From NCBI RefSeq assembly GCF_008830225.1, contig NZ_WAIE01000007.1, positions 62,001-126,000 on the forward strand: a stretch of DNA of 64,000 nt. The letters run 5' to 3'. Both the position numbers and the translations under genes were made by a program. The DNA is from Pseudodesulfovibrio senegalensis (GTDB lineage Bacteria > Desulfobacterota > Desulfovibrionia > Desulfovibrionales > Desulfovibrionaceae). Shown piece by piece: positions 26,907 through 35,875 of this stretch (position 1 is the first letter of the stretch; each line of letters opens with the position of its first letter). The notes beneath the pieces are model-generated. The model saw only the letters and a program-made list of their open reading frames with translations, was not told the origin of the DNA and searched no databases.

Positions 26907-27302
26907 ATGGACTTCAAGATAAGCATTCCCAGCGATGATGAACGGATGCGTCAGGCCTATCGTACCCGGGTACCCGGTTTTCTTGCCTGTTTTGAGAGTC
27001 CTGAGGCCAGCTGTCCGGTCAAGGACCTGAGCGCAACCGGGTTTGCCATTGTTGATGACCAGAAGCGGTTTGTTGAAGGTCGCCAGTATGAAGTGCTGCT
27101 TAAAATCAAGGATAAGGTTTTTCTTGATGAACTGAAGGTGAAGGCCATGCGCGTCCTGAACAACGGGTTGGTCGGATTCAATTTTCAGGAGCTGGACCGC
27201 AGAAAGCAGATCAAGCTCGATAAGTTGGTATTGGAAGTGCAAAAACGGTTGATTGCCTACAAGAAGGCAAAGCGCGAACAGGAAGACGATCAGGCTGAAT
27301 AG
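26907..27302 (+). CDS. PilZ-domain protein
   Basis: A 131-residue protein with the c-di-GMP-binding hallmarks RQAYR-T-R near residue 14 and DLSATG near residue 38, so most of it is one PilZ domain with a charged C-terminal helix. Located 62 bases after motB, it could adjust motor function in response to c-di-GMP, as YcgR does. Its stop overlaps the GTG start of accC by one base, so it is translationally tied to fatty-acid synthesis genes. The start follows GGGGGAG. Confidence 0.85.
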   Translation: MDFKISIPSDDERMRQAYRTRVPGFLACFESPEASCPVKDLSATGFAIVDDQKRFVEGRQYEVLLKIKDKVFLDELKVKAMRVLNNGLVGFNFQELDRRKQIKLDKLVLEVQKRLIAYKKAKREQEDDQAE

Positions 27303-28714
27303 TGAGCGAACGTCATACCATTCTTGTAGCGAATCGTGGCGAGATCGCCATGCGCATCATGCGCGCATGCTGTGAACTCGGCCACGATTTTGTGTGCTTG
27401 TACACTGATGTGGACGAGTTTTCCGGACACGTGGCCCTTGCTCGGGAGCTCGGCGGGGACCGGTGTGTGTATCGGGTGTCTTCCTATCTGGATGCCAACG
27501 AAATCTTTTCCGTAGCCGATCAGGCCCGCGCCACGGCCGTTCATCCGGGGTATGGTTTTTTTGCCGAGGATTATCGCTTTGCCCGGCGCGTCGTGCGGCG
27601 AGACAGGGCCATGTGTTTTATTGGGCCGTCCTGGTGGATTATTCGGGACCTTGGCGACAAGATTAACACCAAACGCATCGCCCGGACCCTTGGCGTGCCG
27701 ACTATTCCCGGTTCGGACCGGCCCATTTACGACGAGATGGAAGCCGAGTCCATTGCAGGCAATTTGTTCGAGTTTCAGAAGTCGCAAGGGATTCGCGGCG
27801 GCATGGTGCTGGTAAAGGCTTCCGCCGGCGGCGGCGGTATGGGCATCGAGGAAGTGCAGGATCCCGACCAGTTTCGATCCGTTTTTCGTCGTGTGCGCAA
27901 CTATGCCAAGCGGAATTTCAATGACGAAGGCGTGCTCATCGAGCAGCGTGTTTTTGATTTCAACCATCTTGAAGTGCAGATAGTTTCAGAACGAGGCGGC
28001 CAGCGGCACGTGCACTTCGGCACGCGCAACTGTTCGGTCCAGAGTTCCGGCAAGCAGAAACGCATTGAAGTGGCTCCGGGGTTTGCCCCGGCGGAAATAC
28101 CATATGCCTTTGACGCCGAACGGGTGCTTGAGGAGATAACCCATCACTCTCTGGCCATGGCCGGGGAGGTCGGTTACGACAATGTTGGTACGTGGGAGTG
28201 GATCGTGACACCCCGGGGTGAGCCGTTTCTCATGGAGGTCAATACCCGTATTCAGGTCGAAAACGGTGTGTCGGCGGCCATTGCCCGTATTGACGGACAG
28301 GACCCCGTGAATATCATTTCGGAACAGATTCGGCTGGCCCTTGGGGACCCCATGGGGTACGGCCAGTCCGATGTCTGGCTTTGCGGCGTGGGCATAGAGT
28401 ACCGTCTTGTGGCGGAAGATCCGGAAAAGGAATTTGCACCCTGCGGTGGCCAAGTCAGCCGCTTCTCGTGGCAGGATGCTCCATGGCTGGAAGTGCACAC
28501 GCAGGTGCCTCGCGAGCAGGCTTATGAAATTCCCATGGAGTATGATCCCAACCTTGCGTTGGCGATAGTCTGGGGAGAAAGTCTTGAACAGGCACGCGAG
28601 CGCGGCAATTTGTTCCTGGATTCGCTGGTTTTGGAAGGCAAGGCATCCGGTGGTGGCTTTCATTCCAATGTGGCATTTCTGCGTGAACGGACACAAGGGC
28701 TTCTGGAGTTTTGA
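27302..28714 (+). CDS. accC: Biotin carboxylase of acetyl-CoA carboxylase
   Basis: ATP-dependent carboxylation of biotin, the first half-reaction of malonyl-CoA formation. The 470-residue protein has the preATP-grasp start ILVANRGEIAMRIMRAC, the glycine-rich ATP-grasp loop (SAGGGGMGIE), the biotin carboxylase segment EVNTRIQVENGV and the C-terminal domain. It begins with GTG overlapping the PilZ gene stop and its TGA overlaps the ATG of the carboxyltransferase gene. Pyruvate or propionyl-CoA carboxylase subunits are similar, but the next gene fixes it as an acyl-CoA carboxylase. Confidence 0.88.
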   Translation: MSERHTILVANRGEIAMRIMRACCELGHDFVCLYTDVDEFSGHVALARELGGDRCVYRVSSYLDANEIFSVADQARATAVHPGYGFFAEDYRFARRVVRRDRAMCFIGPSWWIIRDLGDKINTKRIARTLGVPTIPGSDRPIYDEMEAESIAGNLFEFQKSQGIRGGMVLVKASAGGGGMGIEEVQDPDQFRSVFRRVRNYAKRNFNDEGVLIEQRVFDFNHLEVQIVSERGGQRHVHFGTRNCSVQSSGKQKRIEVAPGFAPAEIPYAFDAERVLEEITHHSLAMAGEVGYDNVGTWEWIVTPRGEPFLMEVNTRIQVENGVSAAIARIDGQDPVNIISEQIRLALGDPMGYGQSDVWLCGVGIEYRLVAEDPEKEFAPCGGQVSRFSWQDAPWLEVHTQVPREQAYEIPMEYDPNLALAIVWGESLEQARERGNLFLDSLVLEGKASGGGFHSNVAFLRERTQGLLEF

Positions 28715-30990
28715 TGGACAGGGAAAAGCGGCTTGTGGCCCTTCGCAACAGGTTGACCTACATAGAGGACGTTTTCGGCCCTCAGGGCAATGATACGGTG
28801 CGGGTAATCAAGGCGCGTGCCGAGGAATTTTTTGAGCGTGTCCCCGGTCTTGCCCGTTCCGATGCCCAACGCGAGTTTCGGCGTATGGAGGAGTTGTTGG
28901 CTTTTTCCGAACAAAAATTGGAAAAAGAGCTGACCCCCATGGACCGGGTGCGCATTGTCCGGCATCCCCAGCGGATCTGCCTCAAGGATATTCTGGAAAA
29001 CGTTTACGATAATTACAGCGAGATTGGCGGGCAGGGGGAGTACAACATTGATCCGAGCATGCTGATTGCCCGGGCCATCATTTCCCGGCGTGTCGGCCGC
29101 AAGGTCGTGAATCAGCCGGTCATGGTCATTGGTCAGGAAAAGGGGCACGGCGAGGAGTTTCGCAACGGCGGGTCAGTCAAGCCCTGGGGTAACGCCAAGG
29201 CCCTGCATTACATGAAGGTCGCTGAGACCGAAAACATTCCCATCCATACCTATGTGTTTACGCCCGGTTCCTATCCTGTGGAGGATTACCCCGGTGCGGC
29301 CCAGCAGATTGCCCGCAATCTTTATGAAATGAGCGCTTTGCGCGTTCCGGTGGTGGCCGTGTTTTCCGAAGGCGGCTCGGGCGGTGCCGAGGCCGTGGGG
29401 CTGGCCGACCGTCGAATCATGCTTTCACACGGCTATTATTCGGTTATTTCCCCGGAAGGGGCTGCTGCTATTGAGGGACGGCTGCGCGGCGGAAAACGGG
29501 CAGACCCGAAACTGGTGGACAAGTGTGCCCGGCAACTGGCCATAACCGCACGGGACAACGTGCAGAACGGTTATGTGGACCGAGTGGTGCAGGAGCCGCC
29601 GCTTGGAGCGCGTCCCGGGCATTTTGATTTTTTCAAGACCTTGCGGAGCGAGGTCATTCAGGCCACCAACGAGGTCGTATCCGGCGTGAAGTCCATGAAA
29701 CTTTTTCGGGCCATGGCTCTGAGTAGCCGGACTCGCCGCAAGGCCTCCCTTGATCCGGAAAGTATCTATGTTCGCTGGGACCTGAGCAACGCGGCCCGTG
29801 AAAGGCTTTTGTGCAAGCGATACCAACGATTCCGTGACATGAGTCACCACGCATACCGGGACAACCGTTCTTTTGCGGACAGGATTCGGTCCGGAATTGA
29901 GCCGCTGTGCTGGTCCCTGCATTCCTTTGTGAGTTACGGACTTGCCAAGACCATGCGCAAGCGTGTGCAGGACTTGGCCGAAGAGGTGAGCGCCGAGGCC
30001 TTTTTGATCAGCGAACGAGTGGTGCGGCCTGCCCGGAAGGCCATTGTTCGTTTCAGCGGGAACAGGCAACCCCGCGAGGTTGCCCAGCAAAAGGCACGGG
30101 AAGCGCTGACCCGGCTTTCGTGCCCGGAAGAAGGGGCCTGCATAAACGATGATTCATGGGTATGGGTGAGCGACCGGGCCCGGGAAGATAGGGCTGTTTC
30201 CTGTCCCAATGCCCGATCCCATGGCTGCCCCGACCTTTGGGCACCGGATCTTTTTTCCGAGTTTGCGGGTGTGTGTCCAAGCTGCGGCCATCATTTTCCC
30301 ATGGAATACGAATGGTATTTTTACAATGTTTTCAATTATGCCGAGGCCCAGGAATTTAACGCCGACATTGAAAGCGGCAACCCGCTGAATTATGAAGGTT
30401 TTGACGTTAAGGTCGAGCAGGCCAGAAAGCGAACCGGGCGCAAGAGTGCCTGCGTTACTTTCGAGACCGCCATTGATGATGTGCAGGTGGTGGTTGCCAG
30501 CCTGATTGCGCCGTTTCGCGGCGGAACCGTGGGGGCGGCCGAAGGTGAAAAATTCATCCTGGCAGCTGAACGGGCACGCAAGAAGCATTTTCCGTTTATT
30601 GCCTATGTCCATGGAACCGCTGGAATTCGTATACAGGAAGGCGTGAACGGTGTGATTCAGATGCCCCGATGCACATTGGCGGTTCGCCGTTACATTGATG
30701 CCGGGGGGCTGTATCTCGTGGTGTATGACACCAATTCCTACGCCGGGCCAGTGGCCAGTTTTCTCGGTTGTTCGCCGTATCAGTTTGCCGTACGTTCCTC
30801 CAACATTGGTTTTGCCGGTCCCGGCGTGATCGAGGAAACTACGGGAATGGCTGTGCCGCCCAATTATCATAAGGCATATCAAGCTCTTTCGCGCGGACAT
30901 ATTCACGGTATATGGGACAGGCGTGAGGTCAGAAAAAACCTGCACCGCGCACTCTTGACCGTTGGTGGTCGAAACCTCTATTATCGCTAA
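28714..30990 (+). CDS. Acetyl-CoA carboxylase carboxyltransferase, alpha and beta halves in one chain
   Basis: A 758-residue protein in which an AccA-like half comes first (alpha signature VVAVFSEGGSGGAEAVGLADR near residue 215) and an AccD-like half follows. The latter starts with a zinc-ribbon type segment (CPSCGHHF near residue 520) and continues with GGTVGAAEGEKF and SYAGPVASFLG. It transfers CO2 from carboxybiotin to acetyl-CoA. In E. coli the two halves are separate genes; the alpha-beta fusion seen here is a lineage trait of Desulfovibrio relatives. Residues 380-480 form an unassigned linker. Confidence 0.85.
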   Translation: MDREKRLVALRNRLTYIEDVFGPQGNDTVRVIKARAEEFFERVPGLARSDAQREFRRMEELLAFSEQKLEKELTPMDRVRIVRHPQRICLKDILENVYDNYSEIGGQGEYNIDPSMLIARAIISRRVGRKVVNQPVMVIGQEKGHGEEFRNGGSVKPWGNAKALHYMKVAETENIPIHTYVFTPGSYPVEDYPGAAQQIARNLYEMSALRVPVVAVFSEGGSGGAEAVGLADRRIMLSHGYYSVISPEGAAAIEGRLRGGKRADPKLVDKCARQLAITARDNVQNGYVDRVVQEPPLGARPGHFDFFKTLRSEVIQATNEVVSGVKSMKLFRAMALSSRTRRKASLDPESIYVRWDLSNAARERLLCKRYQRFRDMSHHAYRDNRSFADRIRSGIEPLCWSLHSFVSYGLAKTMRKRVQDLAEEVSAEAFLISERVVRPARKAIVRFSGNRQPREVAQQKAREALTRLSCPEEGACINDDSWVWVSDRAREDRAVSCPNARSHGCPDLWAPDLFSEFAGVCPSCGHHFPMEYEWYFYNVFNYAEAQEFNADIESGNPLNYEGFDVKVEQARKRTGRKSACVTFETAIDDVQVVVASLIAPFRGGTVGAAEGEKFILAAERARKKHFPFIAYVHGTAGIRIQEGVNGVIQMPRCTLAVRRYIDAGGLYLVVYDTNSYAGPVASFLGCSPYQFAVRSSNIGFAGPGVIEETTGMAVPPNYHKAYQALSRGHIHGIWDRREVRKNLHRALLTVGGRNLYYR

Positions 30991-31033
30991 CTGTCCAACG
31001 GCATTCTTACAATAACGCATCAGGGGAATATCA

Positions 31034-31684
31034 TTGCTTAACATCAAGGAATTACTTGAAGATATAAAATCAAATCCGTACAAGGAAATCATTGTTCGTG
31101 CGCCGCATACCGGCACGGTCGAATTTGCCGGGATAAAACCCGGTGATACGGTTCGCGGCTGTTCCGGAACCTGGGGCGAGAAGCCCGGAACCTTGTTGGC
31201 CCATCTCACTCGGGAGAAGAACAAGAAGCCGATTTGCGCACCGGAAAAAGGCGAAATCGTCAATGTGCGCAATGAACTTGAGGGTTCGTTTGTGGAGGCT
31301 GGCGAGGAATTGTTGACATTTCGGCATTTCCTTACGCGCAAGGAAGTTATCGAACTGATCCTCAAAAAGGCGCTGTTCTTGTTTCGGGCACCCGAACGGG
31401 CCAAGTATTACTTCATTCCCGAAGTTGATCAGAAGCTCAAGGTTTCGGGAAAACGTTCGGTCAAGGTTGCCGATGGTATGGATATGCTGATTGTTTCCCG
31501 CATGAAGCGGGAAACGCCTTTGGCCTATAGCGGGCCGGAAGGACTTATTTATTCCGTGTATTTTCATCGCGGAGACAATGTTGATGAAGGTGAACCCCTT
31601 ATCGGCGTTTGTCCCGAAGATCAGCTCTCCGCCATTCAGGATGTGGTAGCCCGCGTTCAGAGTGAGTGGGAAGAGGACGAGTAA
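31034..31684 (+). CDS. Biotin/lipoyl-attachment-like protein, probable carboxyl carrier of this carboxylase
   Basis: A 216-residue protein with two hairpin modules of the biotinyl/lipoyl type, around residues 20-95 and 140-190. The second has SRMKRETPLAYSGPEGLI, where Lys158 sits at the place of the biotinylated lysine in the usual A-M-K-M motif; the flanks differ (R-M-K-R). It follows the biotin carboxylase and carboxyltransferase genes by 43 bases, so a carrier role fits. The start is TTG after AGGGGA. Whether it is biotinylated is not proven by sequence. Confidence 0.75.
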   Translation: MLNIKELLEDIKSNPYKEIIVRAPHTGTVEFAGIKPGDTVRGCSGTWGEKPGTLLAHLTREKNKKPICAPEKGEIVNVRNELEGSFVEAGEELLTFRHFLTRKEVIELILKKALFLFRAPERAKYYFIPEVDQKLKVSGKRSVKVADGMDMLIVSRMKRETPLAYSGPEGLIYSVYFHRGDNVDEGEPLIGVCPEDQLSAIQDVVARVQSEWEEDE

Positions 31685-31689
31685 TCGAC

Positions 31690-32034
31690 ATGGGCAGAAT
31701 AATCCAGATACGAGTAAGTGCCTCCACGCCCGATGAGAAGGACGTGGAACGGGAATGGCCCGTACTGGATAAGCTCGTTTGGACCCGGGGAGAATTCATG
31801 AACCCGGTTCGCGGTGCTGCGGAATTGGCGCAGGCCGCGTATACTGCCGTCGTCGCAGGACTTATCGACAAAAAGCAGGCTGAAGCGTTGGGAGAAAAGG
31901 CCCGGGAGGGCGAATCGCTTCGGCGGCGCATGGAATCTGCCCTTGCTGCAAGGAATGCCGCAGAGGCGGACAGCTTGAGCTATCAGCTCGAGGATGCGCT
32001 TGATGAAATGGAAACTATCGCGAAGGGATTCTGA
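31690..32034 (+). CDS. Conserved-looking hypothetical protein
   Basis: A 114-residue acidic, mainly helical protein that I do not recognise. It has a short beta start (GRIIQIRVSAST) and a C-terminal coiled-coil-like region rich in Ala/Glu/Arg. It lies 5 bases after the carrier gene and 39 bases before ssb, so it is probably in the acc operon. No membrane segment or signal peptide. Confidence 0.7.
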   Translation: MGRIIQIRVSASTPDEKDVEREWPVLDKLVWTRGEFMNPVRGAAELAQAAYTAVVAGLIDKKQAEALGEKAREGESLRRRMESALAARNAAEADSLSYQLEDALDEMETIAKGF

Positions 32035-32073
32035 TCGCACAAGCGGTTTGTTATTCGCGCAGGAGGAAACGAT

Positions 32074-32613
32074 ATGGCTGGAAGTATGAACAAGGTCATT
32101 TTGGTTGGAAGAATCGGACAGGATCCCAAGCTTTCCTACACCGGTTCCGGACAGGCGGTTACGAATTTCAGCGTGGCCACTGATGAAGGATATCGCGACA
32201 AGAATACGGGTCAGCGCGTGGAACGCACCGAATGGCACCGTGTCGTGGCATGGCGGCAGACTGCGGAGTTTGTCGGCAACTACATGGGCAAGGGACGTCT
32301 GATTCTGGTCGAGGGCAAGTTGCAGACCAGGAAATGGCAGGACCAGAATGGCCAGGATCGTTACACCACGGAAATCGTGGCCGACCGCGTGCAGGGCTTG
32401 GACCGTGCCCCTGATGGAGCCGGAGCGCAGCAGGGCGGCTACCAGCAGCAACAGGGTGGCTACCAGCAGCAACAAGGCGGCTACCAGCAACAGGGTGGCC
32501 AGCCACAGCAGGGTGGTCAGCCGCAACAGAATGGACAGCCGCAGCAGCAGGAAGAGGATCTTGGTCCGGCATTCCCGTCCGAAGCCAGCGGCATGGACGA
32601 CGTGCCGTTCTGA
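32074..32613 (+). CDS. ssb: Single-stranded DNA-binding protein
   Basis: A 179-residue SSB that coats single-stranded DNA in replication and repair. OB-fold at residues 1-108 (starts [18 protein letters not shown], then TEWHRVVAW). A disordered Gln/Gly/Tyr/Pro tail of repeated GGYQQQQ units follows, and the end is DDVPF, the acidic tip that binds partner proteins. AGGAGG precedes the ATG. The DNA of the tail is a tandem repeat, so length variation between strains is expected. Confidence 0.96.
   Translation: MAGSMNKVILVGRIGQDPKLSYTGSGQAVTNFSVATDEGYRDKNTGQRVERTEWHRVVAWRQTAEFVGNYMGKGRLILVEGKLQTRKWQDQNGQDRYTTEIVADRVQGLDRAPDGAGAQQGGYQQQQGGYQQQQGGYQQQGGQPQQGGQPQQNGQPQQQEEDLGPAFPSEASGMDDVPF
32437..32556 (+). 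repeat. In-gene tandem repeats encoding the SSB Gln-rich tail
   Basis: Imperfect 21-24-base units (GGCTACCAGCAGCAACAGGGT and shorter variants) are repeated about three times, then CAGCCACAGCAGGGTGGT-like units. All stay in frame and encode GGYQQQQ and GGQPQQ. Confidence 0.8.
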
Positions 32614-32694
32614 TGAGTTGTGTGTAGTGACTGTCCAGTTGGAGAGATGGTAATGAGCCTTTAATCCTTAACTGGCAAGACTTACGATGAGTAG

Positions 32695-32722
32695 AGAGGA
32701 TGGTTCGCCATCCTCTTTTTTT
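32695..32722 (+). terminator. Intrinsic terminator after ssb
   Basis: AGAGGATGG-TTCG-CCATCCTCT, a 9-bp stem with a stable TTCG tetraloop, followed by five to seven T on the plus strand. It closes the acc-ssb transcript and faces the converging histidine kinase gene. Confidence 0.93.
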
Positions 32723-32776
32723 GCCATTCTGTTTTGTGGTGGAGAGTGCCTGTTGGAGCCTGCCGGGGCAGCTGCT

Positions 32777-34900
32777 TTATTGCCCCCGCCGGGAGCGGAC
32801 CACATTTTCCACGGCCATGACCAGTGAATCCATGTCCACCGGTTTTGCCAGGTAATCGTCGGCGCCGCATTCAAGTATTTTTTCCCTGTCGCCACGCATG
32901 GCGTGGGCCGTCAGCGCCACTACCGGAATGTCCGGGTCTATGCCGTTGGTTCCGTTGCGAATGGCGCGTGTCGTGTCCAATCCGTTCATGGACGGCATCT
33001 GGATGTCCATGACCACGCAGTCAAAATGGTTGGCGGCCAGTTGTTCGAGCACTTCGTACCCGTCCTGTACTGCGGTTACCGTATGCCCTGCCTTTTCAAG
33101 GAATTTTCCGGACGACAGTCGGTTGATGGCATTGTCGTCGGCCAGCAGGACGGAAAAATGGTGTGAGCCCTGATTGCCGGGGCTGACCCGAAGTGTCTGG
33201 ATTGTCTTGCTGCCCGGTTCTACAGCAATGACAAAGGTGACTGTTGTGCCTTTTCCCGGAGAGCTTTCAAGGGATATCGTGCCGTCCAGTAGGGCTATCA
33301 GCCGTTTCACGATATTCAGGCCAAGGCCTGTGCCGGCCATGCGTTGCTCTGTTGGCTGGATACCCTGTGTGAACGGCTCAAAGATGGATTGCTGCACATG
33401 CTCCGGAATGCCGATCCCCGTGTCGGTTATCTTGAAACGCAAGCCTTCCTTGGGCGTGTCCCCCAATGGTCGAACTGGTAATACTTCAATGGTCACATGT
33501 CCCTTGCGAGTGAATTTAACGGCATTGCCAACGAGGTTGTAGAGTATCTGGCGAATTTTTCCCTCGTCTCCCACGATCCATTCCGGGACGCCCACATTCA
33601 TGTTCCAGCTCAGTTGCACATCGGCCCCGGCGAGCTGTTCGTTGAAAAGGGCTGTTGTCGAGGCGAGCATTGAAGGGAGATGGAAGTTGTGCGTGTCGAT
33701 TTCCATGTGCCCGGCTTCGATTTTCGAAAGATCGAGAATGTCGTTGATGATTTGCAACAGGCTGCGTCCTGCACTGAGCGCGTTACGGATGTACTCCCGT
33801 TGATCGGCACGGGGCTCGGAGCAGTCCAGCAGTTGCAGCATGGAAAGAACGCCGTTGAGCGGCGTGCGGATTTCATGGCTCATGTTGGCCAGAAATTGCG
33901 ATTTGACGTTGTTGGCCTGCTCGGCAATGTTCTTTGTGTGTCGCAGTTCCTGCTCTGTCTTGTTTTTGAGCAGCCCTGCACCGATGATGGAAGCGGCGGC
34001 TTGCAGTGCGTCCAGTTCCGCGTGCGTCCACTGGCGTTCTTTTCGACATTCGTCAAAGCCGATAAACCCCCACCAGAGATTTCCTGCGTAAATGGGAAAG
34101 GCCACAATGGACTTGATGCCCTGCGAGCCGAGGGCGTGCCGCTCTTTTTCGGGCATGTCCTGTACATGCCCGGCGATGTATTCGTGGTTGAGGAACGCTT
34201 GCTTCCAGCGTGCGGCGCCAGCTTTTTCGTAGCTGACCGCTTGCAGGGATTCGTTGTCGATTTCGCTTTTGGTGTCCGAGGCAACCCATTCATGTCTGTA
34301 GTTCATGAGCGTGGTCCCGTCCGGAGCCGTGGAGTTTTTGAAAATGTATACACGGCTCACATCGGTTCCTTTGCCCAGCTTTTGGAGCAGAGTTGCCGTG
34401 TGTCTATGCAGGTCGCTGCCTTCAAGGAAACGTTCGGAAGCCCAACTCACGGCCCGGAGGATGGCCTCGCGATGGCGGATGGCGTTTTCGCTTTGTTTGC
34501 GTTCGGTGATGTCCGTGGCGATTTCCAGTCTGGCCAGCCGACCGTCCGGCCAGTATATTGCGCGGTCCCTTATGAGGTACCACCGCTGGTTTCCCGTGTT
34601 CTGGAATTCCCATGTATGCACCCCGTTGGGTTCACCATTTTCGTCGAGCAGCTTGTCGTTGGTGCAGAATGGGCATGGACCGGTTTGTTCTTTTTGCATG
34701 ACGGTCCAGCATTTGCGGCCAATGATGCTCTGGTCGCCGTCAATGTCGTCCAGTGCCTTGGTGTTCAGGAAAAGGATTTCGTGGGTATGGATGTCGGCGG
34801 CATAAACCACGGCGTCCAGACTGTTGAGTATGGTGAAAAGGCGTTGCCTTTCCATTTCTGCTGCAGCCTTGTCTGTTGCCGTGTTTTTGCGTTGTGCCAT
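32777..34900 (-). CDS. Hybrid sensor histidine kinase with PAS, GAF and receiver domains
   Basis: A 707-residue soluble two-component sensor. Order: PAS (about 20-135, with a CPFC pair at 76-79 inside it), GAF (about 160-315), HisKA with phospho-acceptor His342 in MSHEIRTPLNG, HATPase (about 450-575, with DTGIGIP and GTGLGLNIV), and a C-terminal receiver domain (about 590-705) with Asp in FDCVVMDIQMPSMNG. No membrane segment, so it senses a cytoplasmic signal. No separate response regulator is adjacent. The ATG at MAQRKNTA is the only reasonable start. Confidence 0.9.
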   Translation of the reverse strand: MAQRKNTATDKAAAEMERQRLFTILNSLDAVVYAADIHTHEILFLNTKALDDIDGDQSIIGRKCWTVMQKEQTGPCPFCTNDKLLDENGEPNGVHTWEFQNTGNQRWYLIRDRAIYWPDGRLARLEIATDITERKQSENAIRHREAILRAVSWASERFLEGSDLHRHTATLLQKLGKGTDVSRVYIFKNSTAPDGTTLMNYRHEWVASDTKSEIDNESLQAVSYEKAGAARWKQAFLNHEYIAGHVQDMPEKERHALGSQGIKSIVAFPIYAGNLWWGFIGFDECRKERQWTHAELDALQAAASIIGAGLLKNKTEQELRHTKNIAEQANNVKSQFLANMSHEIRTPLNGVLSMLQLLDCSEPRADQREYIRNALSAGRSLLQIINDILDLSKIEAGHMEIDTHNFHLPSMLASTTALFNEQLAGADVQLSWNMNVGVPEWIVGDEGKIRQILYNLVGNAVKFTRKGHVTIEVLPVRPLGDTPKEGLRFKITDTGIGIPEHVQQSIFEPFTQGIQPTEQRMAGTGLGLNIVKRLIALLDGTISLESSPGKGTTVTFVIAVEPGSKTIQTLRVSPGNQGSHHFSVLLADDNAINRLSSGKFLEKAGHTVTAVQDGYEVLEQLAANHFDCVVMDIQMPSMNGLDTTRAIRNGTNGIDPDIPVVALTAHAMRGDREKILECGADDYLAKPVDMDSLVMAVENVVRSRRGQ

Positions 34901-34969
34901 GTATTTCTATGCCTTGTCGGTAGTGCGGGAATGAAGCAAGGATAGCCACCCGGGAGGAGGTGTATATTA

Positions 34970-35875
34970 TTAACTGTTTTTTCGTGAAGAGGGGGTGAAG
35001 AAACAGTTGTACGTCCATGCCAGCAGCACGGCGAACAGGGCGGCTCCAATGCCGAGGGCTGCATTGTAGTACGGTGGTGCGGTCAGAGCCAGGCGGATGA
35101 GAAGCGTGGCCAAGGCAAAGCCTGAGTTGCGGAATACTGCATTGAATGCGGGGAGATAGCGTTGAGCTATGAGCACAAGCAGGATGTCGCTGAAAATGAG
35201 GATGGTATAAAAGGCCTGAAAGAAATCGAAGTCATGGTGTCCATTGAGGGTCTGCCATATGCTCAAGGCGCCCATGCCGAAGAAGGCAACCAACAAAAGC
35301 AGCGCCACTATTTTTTTGGCGGCCACGAATTTGAACAGTATCAGTCCCTTGGTGTTTTCTTCGTCAGCATCGCGCCGGATGCGCATATACAGGCCCAGCA
35401 AGGCAAAGATGATCAGTGCTGCCGTGCCGTCGGAAACGATGTGGAAGAGCGCCTGTTCCTGACCCGTGATCCGGATGGGCTCCGGGAAATTCACGAGTTC
35501 CTTGAACGAGCTGCGCACCATGATCAGGGCAAGTATCTCGAACTGTTTGCCCACGGCCTTGGATATGGAGCAGGGCAGGGTGAATATGAGGCTTACGACC
35601 TCCAGCACAAGCACCAGAGTGAATGCAAGGTTGATGGCCATATAGTGGCTTGTGGGCGTCATGGCGGCCAGTTGTGAAGGCAGCAGGCCCTGGCGGTTCA
35701 TTTCGATAGTCGCCATGGCTCCGAGGAAAAAAAGCACCAGCATGCCCGCGACCTTGCGTTGCGTGGCATCGCTTTCCCACCAGTGGTGCAATGGATCGAA
35801 CAGGTATGTGGCCCCCCTGTACATGGCGTACATGGGGCCGCATTTTCCGTCATGCTGGCATGTCGGCCGTGTCAT
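34970..35875 (-). CDS. Multi-pass membrane protein of unknown function
   Basis: A 301-residue protein with about seven hydrophobic helices and short charged loops. The N-terminus has a Cys/His-bearing soluble start (CQHDGKC). I do not recognise the family. Its ATG follows the SNF2 helicase stop with no gap and a GAGGT site sits in the helicase end, so the two genes are translationally linked. Conservation of that pair would be the best clue to function. Confidence 0.8.
   Translation of the reverse strand: MTRPTCQHDGKCGPMYAMYRGATYLFDPLHHWWESDATQRKVAGMLVLFFLGAMATIEMNRQGLLPSQLAAMTPTSHYMAINLAFTLVLVLEVVSLIFTLPCSISKAVGKQFEILALIMVRSSFKELVNFPEPIRITGQEQALFHIVSDGTAALIIFALLGLYMRIRRDADEENTKGLILFKFVAAKKIVALLLLVAFFGMGALSIWQTLNGHHDFDFFQAFYTILIFSDILLVLIAQRYLPAFNAVFRNSGFALATLLIRLALTAPPYYNAALGIGAALFAVLLAWTYNCFFTPSSRKNS

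Noticed and set aside
32437-32556. A CRISPR-like array
   Set aside because: The repeats are short, adjacent without spacers and in frame inside ssb.
33680-34945. A 421-codon plus-strand frame opposite the histidine kinase
   Set aside because: Antisense to conserved kinase domains; no start signal or domain.
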